DNA of 36,872 nucleotides. Source: Mycobacterium sp. E740. GTDB taxonomy: Bacteria > Actinomycetota > Actinomycetes > Mycobacteriales > Mycobacteriaceae. The DNA lies in NCBI RefSeq assembly GCF_001672895.1, contig NZ_LZKP01000051.1, positions 1-36,872 on the forward strand, read 5' to 3'. Under the pieces are notes generated by a model that saw only the letters and a list, made by a program, of their open reading frames with translations, was not told where the DNA came from and made no database searches. Shown in pieces: positions 28,136 through 35,827 of the stretch. The translations under genes were made by a program, and so were the position numbers. Positions within the stretch are counted from its first letter, which is position 1, and each line of letters opens with the position of its first letter.

Positions 28136-28601
28136 GACGACCGACACGCTGGCCGGCGACCCGACCCAGCCGTACACGCCGACGTTCCACACCGACGAGT
28201 TCGAGGCGCCGGTGCTGCCGGCCGTCGTCGAGGAAGTCCCTCCCGTCCCTGCGCATCCGGTGGCGGTGCCGGGTAACTACCAGTACCTCAAACGGTGGGT
28301 GTTCGCGCTCGTCGTCGCGGGCGTGTGGGCGCTGTCCGCGGTTGCGGGCTGGGCGCTGTATCACTGGTGGTACCACTCGATCGACAAGACGGCACCGGTG
28401 TTCGTGGTGCTCGTGTTCGTGGTCTGCTCGACGGTCGGCGGCCTGTTGCTCGCCATGGTGCCGACCAGGCCGGTGATCTCGGCACTGGCGATCGCGCTCA
28501 TGTCGGCGCCGTTGGCGGCGGTGGCCGGCGCGGCGGTGCTGCACGGCCTCTACTTCTGTGAATGGGCAAGTCGCTGTTTCGCGGGGCTCATCCCTTACTA
28601 G
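28128..28601 (+). CDS. Membrane protein (Rv0461-like)
   Basis: Protein of 157 residues: a Pro/acid-rich cytoplasmic N-terminal ~50 residues, then about three membrane helices (WVFALVVAGVWALSAVAGWA; VFVVLVFVVCSTVGGLLLAM; ISALAIALMSAPLAAVAGAA) and a short tail with two cysteines. Function unknown. The GTG start lies ~6 nt after a GAGGTGG ribosome site and overlaps the end of the preceding gene, so the pair is coupled. It lies 9 bp upstream of lpdC. Confidence 0.8.
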   Translation: MPETTDTLAGDPTQPYTPTFHTDEFEAPVLPAVVEEVPPVPAHPVAVPGNYQYLKRWVFALVVAGVWALSAVAGWALYHWWYHSIDKTAPVFVVLVFVVCSTVGGLLLAMVPTRPVISALAIALMSAPLAAVAGAAVLHGLYFCEWASRCFAGLIPY

Positions 28602-28604
28602 GGT
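28599..28604 (+). promoter_or_regulatory. Candidate -10 element of lpdC
   Basis: TAGGGT ends 6 nt before the GTG at 28611 and overlaps the preceding stop codon (28599-28601). It fits the leaderless pattern seen elsewhere in the window. Confidence 0.35.
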
Positions 28605-28610
28605 GGGGGC

Positions 28611-30005
28611 GTGACCCACTATGACGTCGTCGTTCTCGGAGCAGGCCCAGGCGGATACGTCGCGGCCATCCGAGCCGCCCAGCTCGGACTGAACACCGCC
28701 ATCGTCGAGCCCAAGTACTGGGGCGGCGTCTGTCTCAATGTCGGGTGCATCCCGTCGAAGGCGCTGCTGCGCAACGCCGAACTCGCGCACATCTTCACCA
28801 AGGAGGCCAAGCAGTTCGGCATCAGCGGGGAGGCGACGTTCGACTACGGCGTCGCGTTCGACCGCAGCCGCAAGGTCGCCGAGGGCCGCGTCGCGGGCGT
28901 GCACTACCTGATGAAGAAGAACAAGATCACCGAGATCCAGGGGTACGGCAAGTTCAAAGACGAGCACACGCTCGAGGTCGACCTCAACGAGGGCGGAACC
29001 GAAACGGTCGAGTTCGACAACATCATCATCGCCACGGGCAGCAGCACGCGACTGGTGCCCGACACGTCGCTCTCGGAGAACGTGGTCACGTACGAGAAGC
29101 TCATCATGACGCGCGAGCTGCCGAAGTCCATCGTGATCGCCGGTGCCGGCGCGATCGGCATGGAGTTCGGCTACGTGCTGGCCAATTACGGCGTCGACGT
29201 CACGATCGTCGAGTTCCTGCCGCGTGCGCTGCCCAACGAGGACGCCGAGGTCTCCAAGGAGATCGAGAAGCAGTTCAAGAAGCTGGGCGTCAAGGTGATG
29301 ACGGGCACGAAGGTGGAGTCGATCAAGGATGACGGCGACGAGGTCACCGTCACCGTCAGCAAGGACGGCAAGTCGCAGGAGATCAAAGCCGAGAAGGTCT
29401 TGCAGGCAATCGGTTTCGCGCCGAATCTCGAGGGTTACGGGCTGGACAACACCGGCGTCACCATCACCGAGCGCAAAGCCATCGACATCGACGACTACAT
29501 GCGCACCAGCGTGCCGCACATCTACGCGATCGGCGACGTCACCGGCAAGTTGCAACTGGCGCACGTCGCCGAGGCGCAGGGTGTGATCGCGGCCGAAACC
29601 ATCGCGGGGGCAGAGACTTTGCCGCTCGGCGACTACCGGATGCTGCCGCGCGCGACGTTCTGCCAGCCGCAGGTGGCCAGCTTCGGGCTCACCGAGGAGC
29701 AGGCCAAGGAAGAGGGTTACGACGTCAAGGTCGCGAAGTTCCCGTTCACCGCGAACGCCAAGGCGCACGGCGCCGGTGACCCGAGCGGCTTCGTCAAGCT
29801 GATCGCCGACGGCAAGTACGGCGAGCTGATCGGCGGCCACCTCATCGGCCACGACGTCTCCGAACTGCTGCCGGAGCTGACCCTGGCGCAGAAGTGGGAT
29901 CTGACCGCCACCGAGTTGGCCCGCAATGTGCACACGCACCCGACGATGTCCGAGGCCCTGCAGGAGTGCTTCCACGGGTTGATCGGCCACATGATCAACT
30001 TCTGA
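28611..30005 (+). CDS. lpdC: Dihydrolipoyl dehydrogenase (E3) LpdC
   Basis: FAD disulfide oxidoreductase of 464 residues that reoxidises lipoamide in pyruvate dehydrogenase, branched-chain dehydrogenase and, in M. tuberculosis, the peroxynitrite-reductase complex. FAD motif GAGPGG at residues 10-15; redox pair Cys41/Cys46 in [16 protein letters not shown] motif [10 protein letters not shown]; second FAD motif IYAIGDVTG; catalytic HTHPTMSE near the C terminus. Length and residue numbers match mycobacterial Lpd. It starts with GTG, preceded by a TANNNT hexamer. No E1 or E2 genes are adjacent, as in M. tuberculosis (Rv0462). Confidence 0.98.
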   Translation: MTHYDVVVLGAGPGGYVAAIRAAQLGLNTAIVEPKYWGGVCLNVGCIPSKALLRNAELAHIFTKEAKQFGISGEATFDYGVAFDRSRKVAEGRVAGVHYLMKKNKITEIQGYGKFKDEHTLEVDLNEGGTETVEFDNIIIATGSSTRLVPDTSLSENVVTYEKLIMTRELPKSIVIAGAGAIGMEFGYVLANYGVDVTIVEFLPRALPNEDAEVSKEIEKQFKKLGVKVMTGTKVESIKDDGDEVTVTVSKDGKSQEIKAEKVLQAIGFAPNLEGYGLDNTGVTITERKAIDIDDYMRTSVPHIYAIGDVTGKLQLAHVAEAQGVIAAETIAGAETLPLGDYRMLPRATFCQPQVASFGLTEEQAKEEGYDVKVAKFPFTANAKAHGAGDPSGFVKLIADGKYGELIGGHLIGHDVSELLPELTLAQKWDLTATELARNVHTHPTMSEALQECFHGLIGHMINF

Positions 30006-30007
30006 CC

Positions 30008-30298
30008 GTGGTCGAGACAGCGAGCACAGTCAGAGCGCTCTGGGTCGCCGGCATCGGCGGGCTGGTGGTCGGCCACGTGCTGTGGTTGGCCGGCATCTCG
30101 TTTGCCACCTCGACCGACGACGTCAGCACGTGGGTGCTCGTCGTGGCCGCGCTCTCGTTCGTCCTGGGCGCGGCGGCGGCCTGGCTGGGACGACGGTCCT
30201 ATCAGCGCAAGGCCGAGGTGTGGGCCGCGTTCCTGTGGGCGCTGCCCGTCGCACCGGTGCTGCTGTCGCTGATCGTGCTCGGGATCACGTACCTCTAA
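30008..30298 (+). CDS. Small membrane protein (Rv0463-like)
   Basis: Protein of 96 residues with three hydrophobic helices (LWVAGIGGLVVGHVLWLAGI; WVLVVAALSFVLGAAAAWLG; AFLWALPVAPVLLSLIVLGI). Function unknown. The GTG at 30008 begins 2 bp after the lpdC stop, so it is probably translated from the lpdC transcript. The frame is open further upstream only as a shadow of lpdC. It ends before a perfect inverted repeat at a convergent junction. Confidence 0.8.
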   Translation: MVETASTVRALWVAGIGGLVVGHVLWLAGISFATSTDDVSTWVLVVAALSFVLGAAAAWLGRRSYQRKAEVWAAFLWALPVAPVLLSLIVLGITYL

Positions 30299-30311
30299 AC
30301 CGGCTCAACGC

Positions 30312-30358
30312 TTATCTGGTTGATCACCTTCACGATGTGCGTGCAATCAACCAGATAA
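30312..30358. repeat. Perfect 13-bp inverted repeat at a convergent junction, probable bidirectional terminator
   Basis: TTATCTGGTTGAT (30312-30324) and ATCAACCAGATAA (30346-30358), 21-nt spacer, between the Rv0463-like stop (30298) and the CMD stop (30375). The arms are AT-richer than the surroundings. No U tract follows. A regulator site or element remnant is less likely at a junction with no promoter on either side. Confidence 0.6.
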
Positions 30359-30374
30359 CAGCGCGGCGGCCACG

Positions 30375-30926
30375 TTAATCCGGAAAATCAAGCGGCACTT
30401 TCAAAGTGGTGATCGTGGCGGCCAGCCCATCGTACTGCGCGGCGAGCATGCAGAACTCGATCAGCTGCGGCTTGGTGAGATGCCTGGCCAGCGTCGCCCA
30501 TGTCTGCGCCGAGACGCCGCGGGTGACGACGAACTCGTCGGTGGCGGTGATCAACGCGCGCTGCCGATCGGTCAGCCCCTCGGCGTCGGGCCCCTCGAAG
30601 ATCTTCTTCTGCATGTCCGGGCCGATGCCGCGGGTGCGGGCCAGCCGGCGATGCTGCTGCAGTTCGTATTCACAGTCGCGCAGGTGCCCCACGCGCAGGA
30701 TGACGGTCTCGGCGTCGCGCACCGGCAACTTGCTCATCAGCCCGAGCAGCACCCCGCTGTAGGGCAGCCATGCCAGGAACAGAAGCCGGTGCTGGCCAAG
30801 CACATTGAAGAGGCTGAAGCGGGGTGCCCGGATGGTCCGCGCGCCCAGCTTGGCGATGGTCCAGTTGAGGGGGCCCAGTTCCTTGAAGCCACCCGGCGCG
30901 ATGCGTGCCGACTCGAGTTCGCTCAC
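30375..30926 (-). CDS. Carboxymuconolactone decarboxylase family protein (Rv0464c-like)
   Basis: AhpD-like helical protein of 183 residues. The active-site helix reads RVGHLRDCEYELQQH, with a single Cys rather than CxxC, like the paralogue at 12372-12923 (RCEYEW). The reaction is unknown; relatives are often annotated as gamma-carboxymuconolactone decarboxylase or peroxidase-like. GTG at 30926 is chosen (30929 is an alternative); the frame reads on to 31022, which would run through the divergent promoter region and into the phosphofructokinase gene. It is divergent from the phosphofructokinase gene with a 71-bp gap. Confidence 0.83.
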   Translation of the reverse strand: MSELESARIAPGGFKELGPLNWTIAKLGARTIRAPRFSLFNVLGQHRLLFLAWLPYSGVLLGLMSKLPVRDAETVILRVGHLRDCEYELQQHRRLARTRGIGPDMQKKIFEGPDAEGLTDRQRALITATDEFVVTRGVSAQTWATLARHLTKPQLIEFCMLAAQYDGLAATITTLKVPLDFPD

Positions 30927-30997
30927 CACAGCGAGTCTATCCGGCACGGATATACGGTTGATCCTGACCAGCAAGACGAAAGGCCGGCTCGCCCGAG

Positions 30998-33217
30998 ATG
31001 TCTGAGAACCAGTGCGCACCATCCAGTATCGGGGTATTCACCAGCGGTGGTGACGCGGCGGGGATGAACGCCGCAGTGCGCGCGGTCATCCGCACGGCCG
31101 AACACCGCGGCATCGACGTCTATGCCATTCACGAGGGATACCACGGCCTGGTCGAAGGTGGTGACTTCATCCGGCGAGTGGAGGGTGCCTACGCCGACTC
31201 CTTCCTGCACAAGGGCGGGACGACGATCGGCACGGCGAGGTCTGACCGGTTCAGGACGCGCGACGGGCGTCGGACAGCGGCCCGCAACATCGTGGAGCAC
31301 GGCATCGACGCGCTCGTCGTGATCGGCGGTGACGGCAGCCTCGCCGGCGCCAACGTGTTCCGCGAGGAGTGGTCCGAGTTGCTCGCCGAACTCGTCGACG
31401 CCGGCGAGATCACCCAGGAACTCGCCGACGAGCACCCGTTCCTGCGCCTGGTCGGTCTCGTCGGATCCATCGACAACGACATGTCCGGCACCGACATGAC
31501 GATTGGCGCTGACACGGCGCTGCACCGAATCGTCGAAGCCCTGGATTCCCTGCACAGCACCGCGGCCAGCCACCAGCGCACCTTCGTCGTCGAAGTCATG
31601 GGACGCCAATGCGGATACCTCGCGCTGATGTCATCGCTGGCCACCGCGGCCAACTGGGTGCTGATCCCCGAGAGACCACCTGCCAAGGGCTGGGCCCAGC
31701 AGATGTGCCGCGACATCAAAGCGGGACGCGACATCGGCCGCCGGCAGAGCGTGGTCGTCGTCGCGGAGGGCGCCCAGGACCAGGAGGGCAACCCGATCAC
31801 CGCCAGCCAGGTCAGAAAGATCCTCGAGGACGGTCTGGGCGAGGACACGAGGATCACGATCCTCGGCCACGTACAACGCGGCGGTGCCCCGAGCGCCTTC
31901 GACAGGTTCCTGGCCACGCTGCTCGGCCATGCTGCCGTCGAGCAACTGCTCGCGGCCGGCCGGCAGGCGACCCCGCAGCTGATCGGGTTGCGCGGACACC
32001 GTGTGGTCACCTCGCCGCTGATGGAGTGTGTCGCGCGGACCCAAGAAGTTGGCGAGCGCATCAAGGCGCGCGACTTCGACGGGGCAATGCTGTTGCGTGG
32101 GGGCAGCTTCCGTCAGTCCTACAACATCGTGCAGACCATTCAGCAGGCAGCGCCGCGACCAACGCCGGCGGCCCGGCGACGATTCCGGATCGCCGTAGTC
32201 CATGGCGGCGGGCTGTCACCGGGCATGAACACCGCGGTGCGCGCCGCGGTGCGGCTCGGGCTGGACCGCGGCTACACCGTGCTCGCGGTCAAGAACGGAT
32301 TCCGCGGACTTCGCATGGGCGAGATCCAGGAGATGGCTTGGATGGACGTCAGCGGCTGGGTGTCCCAGGGGGGAGCCGAGATCGGCACCAACAGGTATGT
32401 GCCCAGCGGCGCTGCGATAGCGCAGATCGGCGAGCAGGTCGCGGCGCACCGGATCGACGGGCTGCTGATGGCCGGCGGCTGGGACGGTTATAAGGCCGCT
32501 CACGAACTGCACCGCCACCGGCGGCAGTATCCGGCTCTCGACATTCCCATCGTCTGCATGCCGATGACGATCAACAACGACGTCCCGGGCACCGAATTGA
32601 GCATCGGCAGTGACACGGCGCTGAACAGCATCGTGGCCGACATCGACAAGATCCGGCAGTCCGCGGTCGCCTCGCGCCGGGTGTTCGTCGTCGAGGTCAT
32701 GGGTCGCGCATGTGGTTACCTGGCGTTGGTCAGCGGGTTGGCCACCGGAGCCAAACGCATCTACCTGCCCGAGGAGGGCATCACGCTGGATGACCTCATG
32801 GCGGACATCGCGACGTTCGCAGAGGGTTTCCGTTCCGGGACACGCCTGGGCCTCATCGTCCGCAGCGAACACGCCGACCCCGTCTACACGACCGCGTTCA
32901 TCACGTCGCTCTTTCAGAAGGAGGGCGGGAACCTCTTCGACGCCCGCCAGGCGATCTTCGGCCACCTCCAGGAAGGCGGCGACCCGACGCCGTTCGACCG
33001 CATACATGCCACGAGCCTGACCGCGCACTGCATCGAATTCCTCTCAGAGCAACTCGAATCCGGCAGCCGCGCCAGCGCAATGGTCGGATTCCAGTCGGGG
33101 CGGCTGCAGTTCACCGACCTGACGTCTTACCCGGCCCTCGTCGACGAAGATGCTCGCCGGCCCGTCGAGCAACGCTGGATGGACCACCGCGGCCTGGCGA
33201 CGATAATGCGCGCGTAG
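30998..33217 (+). CDS. Two-domain, eukaryotic-type 6-phosphofructokinase
   Basis: ATP-dependent phosphofructokinase of 739 residues, twice the usual bacterial length, made of two PFK domains joined near residues 375-394. The N half keeps the catalytic set: TSGGDAAGMN, GGDGS (110-114), GSIDND (base Asp159), VEVMGR, AEG and GHVQRGG (His291, Arg294). The C half has GGGLSPGMN, GGWDG (Trp495 where an Asp is expected), TINND (Asn526 at the base) and GHLQEGG (Glu659 for Arg), so it is probably regulatory. The wording of both halves (GSIDNDxxGTDMTIG, NNxVPG, PTPFDR) follows animal and fungal PFK-1. The ATG at 30998 lacks a strong ribosome site. Convergent with ramB by 8 bp. Confidence 0.95.
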   Translation: MSENQCAPSSIGVFTSGGDAAGMNAAVRAVIRTAEHRGIDVYAIHEGYHGLVEGGDFIRRVEGAYADSFLHKGGTTIGTARSDRFRTRDGRRTAARNIVEHGIDALVVIGGDGSLAGANVFREEWSELLAELVDAGEITQELADEHPFLRLVGLVGSIDNDMSGTDMTIGADTALHRIVEALDSLHSTAASHQRTFVVEVMGRQCGYLALMSSLATAANWVLIPERPPAKGWAQQMCRDIKAGRDIGRRQSVVVVAEGAQDQEGNPITASQVRKILEDGLGEDTRITILGHVQRGGAPSAFDRFLATLLGHAAVEQLLAAGRQATPQLIGLRGHRVVTSPLMECVARTQEVGERIKARDFDGAMLLRGGSFRQSYNIVQTIQQAAPRPTPAARRRFRIAVVHGGGLSPGMNTAVRAAVRLGLDRGYTVLAVKNGFRGLRMGEIQEMAWMDVSGWVSQGGAEIGTNRYVPSGAAIAQIGEQVAAHRIDGLLMAGGWDGYKAAHELHRHRRQYPALDIPIVCMPMTINNDVPGTELSIGSDTALNSIVADIDKIRQSAVASRRVFVVEVMGRACGYLALVSGLATGAKRIYLPEEGITLDDLMADIATFAEGFRSGTRLGLIVRSEHADPVYTTAFITSLFQKEGGNLFDARQAIFGHLQEGGDPTPFDRIHATSLTAHCIEFLSEQLESGSRASAMVGFQSGRLQFTDLTSYPALVDEDARRPVEQRWMDHRGLATIMRA

Positions 33218-33225
33218 TCGTCGCG

Positions 33226-34641
33226 CTAAGGCTGCTTGACCAGATAGGGCGAGACGGTACTGCGGTGCTCGTCGATGTCGAGCGCGCGACCGAGCGCGGG
33301 AAAGGCGCGCTGCGGGCACTTGTCCCGCTCGCAGACCCGGCACCCCGCGCCGATGGGCGTCGACACCTCACCGGAGAGGTCAAGGCCCTCGGAATACACC
33401 AGCCGGTGGGCATGCCTTAGCTCGCAGCCCAGGCCGATCGCGAACGCCTTGCCCGGCTGCCCGTAGCGTTGTGTGCGGCGCTCCACCGTGCGCGCCACCC
33501 ACATGTAGTTGCGCCCGTCGGGCATCTGTGCGATCTGCACCATGATCTTGCCGGGATAGGCGAACGTCTCGTACACGTTCCACAGCGGACAGGTGCCGCC
33601 GCTGGACGAGAAGTGAAAGCCCGTGGCCGACTGGCGTTTCGACATGTTTCCCGCGCGGTCGACGCGGACGAACGACAGCGGGACGCCGCGCATCGACGGT
33701 CGCTGCAAGGTGGAGAGCCGATGGGCGATGGTCTCGAAGCTGACCGAGTAGAACGCCGAGAGCCGCTCGACGTCGTAGCGGAAGCTCTCGGCGACACCGT
33801 GAAACTGGGCGTACGGCAACACCGTTGCGGCCGCGAAGTAGTTGGCCAACCCCAGCCGCGCCAACCGCGTCGACTCCTCGCTGGTGAACTTGCCGTCGTC
33901 GACGAGCTTGTCGATGAGGTCGCCGAACTCGAGGTAGGCCAGCTCCGTGGCCATCTTGAACACCGTCTGCCCCGACGACAGGTGGTTGTTGATCTCCAGC
34001 GTCTTCGTCGCCGGGTCGTATCGGTGCAGCACCGACTCGCCGAGGTCGATGCGGCGGGAGATGCGTACGCCGTGCACCATCGTCAACCGGTCCGACAGCT
34101 GGCGGCCCAACTCGGAGCGGTGCATGCGCATCCGGATCGTGAGGTCTTCGGCGGCGGTGTCGAGCTCGTGCAGATAGTTCTGCCGTTGATAGAAGTAGTC
34201 GCGCACCTCCTCGTGCGGCATGGTGATCGCGCCGCTTCCGGAGCCGTCGGAGAACCGGTCCTCGGTGGCGGCCGCCAACTGGGTGTTCGTCAACTGGTAT
34301 CGGCGGTGCAGGTTGACCATCGCGCGGGCGAGGTTCGGGTGCGCGGCCACCATGTCGGCGATCTCGCCGAGTTCGATGTCGATGTCGAGGTCGCGGTCCA
34401 GCGTGACCTCGCGCAGCTCGGCCACCAGGCGGGTGTCGTCCTGCGAGGCGAAGAACGTCGCGTCGACGCCGAACATCTCCGTGATGCGCAAGAGCACGGC
34501 AACGGTCAGCGGCCGCACGTCGTGCTCGATCTGGTTGAGGTAGCTCGGCGAGATCTCCAGCAACTGGGCCAGCGCCGCCTGGCTGAACCCACGCTCGGTG
34601 CGAAGTTGCCGAACCCGCGCGCCGACATACGTTTTCGCCAT
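33226..34641 (-). CDS. ramB: Transcriptional regulator RamB (XRE family with ScfR domain)
   Basis: Regulator of acetate and glyoxylate metabolism, 471 residues. An N-terminal XRE helix-turn-helix (VRQLRTERGFSQAALAQLLE ... SPSYLNQIE) is followed by a middle ImmA/IrrE-like-positioned segment (VFKMATELAYLEFGDLIDKL) and the C-terminal short-chain-fatty-acyl-regulator domain, with the Cys cluster GCRVCERDKC. In M. tuberculosis and C. glutamicum RamB controls icl/aceA and its own gene. Here icl lies 1.2 kb away, divergent, as in M. tuberculosis. Candidate operators are listed upstream of both genes. A TAGGCT hexamer (34650-34655, minus strand) lies 8 nt before the ATG. Confidence 0.95.
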   Translation of the reverse strand: MAKTYVGARVRQLRTERGFSQAALAQLLEISPSYLNQIEHDVRPLTVAVLLRITEMFGVDATFFASQDDTRLVAELREVTLDRDLDIDIELGEIADMVAAHPNLARAMVNLHRRYQLTNTQLAAATEDRFSDGSGSGAITMPHEEVRDYFYQRQNYLHELDTAAEDLTIRMRMHRSELGRQLSDRLTMVHGVRISRRIDLGESVLHRYDPATKTLEINNHLSSGQTVFKMATELAYLEFGDLIDKLVDDGKFTSEESTRLARLGLANYFAAATVLPYAQFHGVAESFRYDVERLSAFYSVSFETIAHRLSTLQRPSMRGVPLSFVRVDRAGNMSKRQSATGFHFSSSGGTCPLWNVYETFAYPGKIMVQIAQMPDGRNYMWVARTVERRTQRYGQPGKAFAIGLGCELRHAHRLVYSEGLDLSGEVSTPIGAGCRVCERDKCPQRAFPALGRALDIDEHRSTVSPYLVKQP

Positions 34642-34670
34642 GATCAGCCAGCCTAGCCGGGACTAGCACG

Positions 34671-34691
34671 GTTGCGAAGTCCGTCTTTGCA
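34671..34691. promoter_or_regulatory. Putative RamB operators in the ramB / thioesterase divergent region
   Basis: GTTGCGAAGT (34671-34680), which reads ACTTCGCAAC on the other strand, and CTTTGCA (34685-34691). Both resemble the A-C-T-T-T-G-C-A-A type RamB core known from corynebacteria and match motifs in the icl leader. They sit within 50 bp of the ramB start, suiting autoregulation. Confidence 0.45.
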
Positions 34692-34738
34692 TTGTTGGCA
34701 GGCCGCCGTCGGGGCTGCGTGTGGCAGGATCGGCCCTC

Positions 34739-35569
34739 GTGAGCACCAAGGGGGATCCCGGAACACGGCCGGCGCAGGGCCTCTTCAAGTCGATGATGCC
34801 CGTGCCCGATCCCCACCCCGACGTCTTCGACATCGAGTGGCCGCTGCGGGTCGCCGACGTGGACCGGGAGGGCCGGCTCAAGTTCGACGCCGCCACCCGG
34901 CACATCCAGGACATCGGCTCGGACCAGCTGCGTGAGATGGGCTTCCAGGAGACGCACCCGCTGTGGATCGTGCGTCGCACGATGATCGACATGATCCGGC
35001 CGATCGAGTTCCAGGACATGCTCCGGTTGCGGCGCTGGTGCTCGGGCACGTCGAACCGGTGGTGCGAGATGCGGGTGCGCATCGACGGCCGCAAGGGCGG
35101 CCTCATCGAGTCCGAGGCGTTCTGGATCAACATCAACCGCGAGACTCAGGGCCCGGCGCGGATCGCCGACGACTTCCTCGAGGGGTTGCGGCGGACGACC
35201 GAGGTGGACCGGCTGCGCTGGAAGGCTTACCTGTCGGCGGGCAGCCGCGAGGACGCCGACGAGATCCGCGACTACCCGGTCCGGGTCAGCGACATCGACA
35301 TCTTCGACCACATGAACAACTCGGTCTACTGGTCGGTGGTCGAGGACTACCTGCACCACCACCCGGAGCTGACGCACCTTCCGCTGCGGGTGACGATCGA
35401 ACACGACGCCGCCGTCGCACTCGGCGACAAGATGGAGATCCTCAGCCACGTGCATCCGCCGGGGTCGACCGACAAATTCGGCCCGGAGCTGTCGGACCGC
35501 ACTGTTACAACGCTCACATACGCGGTCGGAGACGAGACGAAAGCCGTCGCCTCGATCTTCACTCTGTGA
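34739..35569 (+). CDS. Acyl-ACP thioesterase-like double hot-dog protein (Rv0466-like)
   Basis: Cytoplasmic protein of 276 residues with two hot-dog domains. The first contains HIQDIGSDQLREMGFQETHP and the second DIDIFDHMNNSVYWSVVEDY (quoted up to 20 residues), whose D-x2-H-x-N-N-x2-Y is the usual active-site helix of acyl-thioesterases. It probably hydrolyses acyl-ACP or acyl-CoA; specificity is unknown. GTG 34739 is chosen; ATG 34793 or 34796 (MPVPDPHPDVFD) would also give a full fold, and the conserved part starts there. It is divergent from ramB and upstream of icl, as Rv0466 is. Confidence 0.85.
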   Translation: MSTKGDPGTRPAQGLFKSMMPVPDPHPDVFDIEWPLRVADVDREGRLKFDAATRHIQDIGSDQLREMGFQETHPLWIVRRTMIDMIRPIEFQDMLRLRRWCSGTSNRWCEMRVRIDGRKGGLIESEAFWININRETQGPARIADDFLEGLRRTTEVDRLRWKAYLSAGSREDADEIRDYPVRVSDIDIFDHMNNSVYWSVVEDYLHHHPELTHLPLRVTIEHDAAVALGDKMEILSHVHPPGSTDKFGPELSDRTVTTLTYAVGDETKAVASIFTL

Positions 35570-35583
35570 CCCCGTCCGTTTAA

Positions 35584-35599
35584 CAGTACGAGCGTACTG
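35584..35599. promoter_or_regulatory. Perfect 16-bp palindrome in the icl leader
   Basis: CAGTACG (35584-35590), AG, CGTACTG (35593-35599), starting 14 bp after the thioesterase stop. The two-base centre suits a homodimeric repressor better than a terminator hairpin. Regulator unknown. Confidence 0.5.
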
Positions 35600-35614
35600 A
35601 CCTGCGAAAATCCC

Positions 35615-35629
35615 TTACCTGTCGGTAAC
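35615..35629. promoter_or_regulatory. GlnR-box-like site in the icl leader
   Basis: TTAC-N6-GTAAC, also read as the symmetric TTACC-TGTC-GGTAA. It matches the general GlnR pattern of an AC dinucleotide pair 9 nt apart. From memory, GlnR represses icl in M. smegmatis; binding here is inference. Confidence 0.4.
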
Positions 35630-35647
35630 TTCTGAACCGGTCAAGCA

Positions 35648-35706
35648 CTTCGCGAGCTTCGCAAGATTCACAATTGCGCCGGCATCGTTGGCGAAAATTG
35701 GCAACT
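35648..35706. promoter_or_regulatory. Putative RamB operator cluster upstream of icl
   Basis: Tandem 9-mers CTTCGCGAG (35648-35656) and CTTCGCAAG (35657-35665), then TTGGCGAAA (35688-35696) and TTGGCAACT (35698-35706) 10 bp apart. The CTTCGCAA core recurs in the ramB upstream region. Confidence 0.5.
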
Positions 35707-35827
35707 GAAACGGCTGGACCTGCGCTAACAGCGTGGGGCATCCTCGTAGTAGTGCAGCCATTCAGGCGTTAACAAGCCGGGTCCGCCGGCAGCGCCGCAG
35801 CCGAAGTGAACAGATCGAAGGAGCACC

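Noticed and set aside
27978..29990. 670-residue minus-strand open frame across the Rv0460-lpdC genes
   Set aside because: It is antisense to several recognised genes and has no domain motifs, only low-complexity His/Arg/Asp sequence.
30998..33217. Double-length PFK as a duplicated-assembly or frameshift artefact
   Set aside because: The two halves differ throughout, including in catalytic residues, the frame is uninterrupted, and both halves resemble the matching halves of eukaryotic PFK-1.
33380..35455. 691-residue minus-strand frame across ramB and the thioesterase-like gene
   Set aside because: It lies in another frame from ramB and runs antisense to the thioesterase-like gene. Sequence is low complexity.
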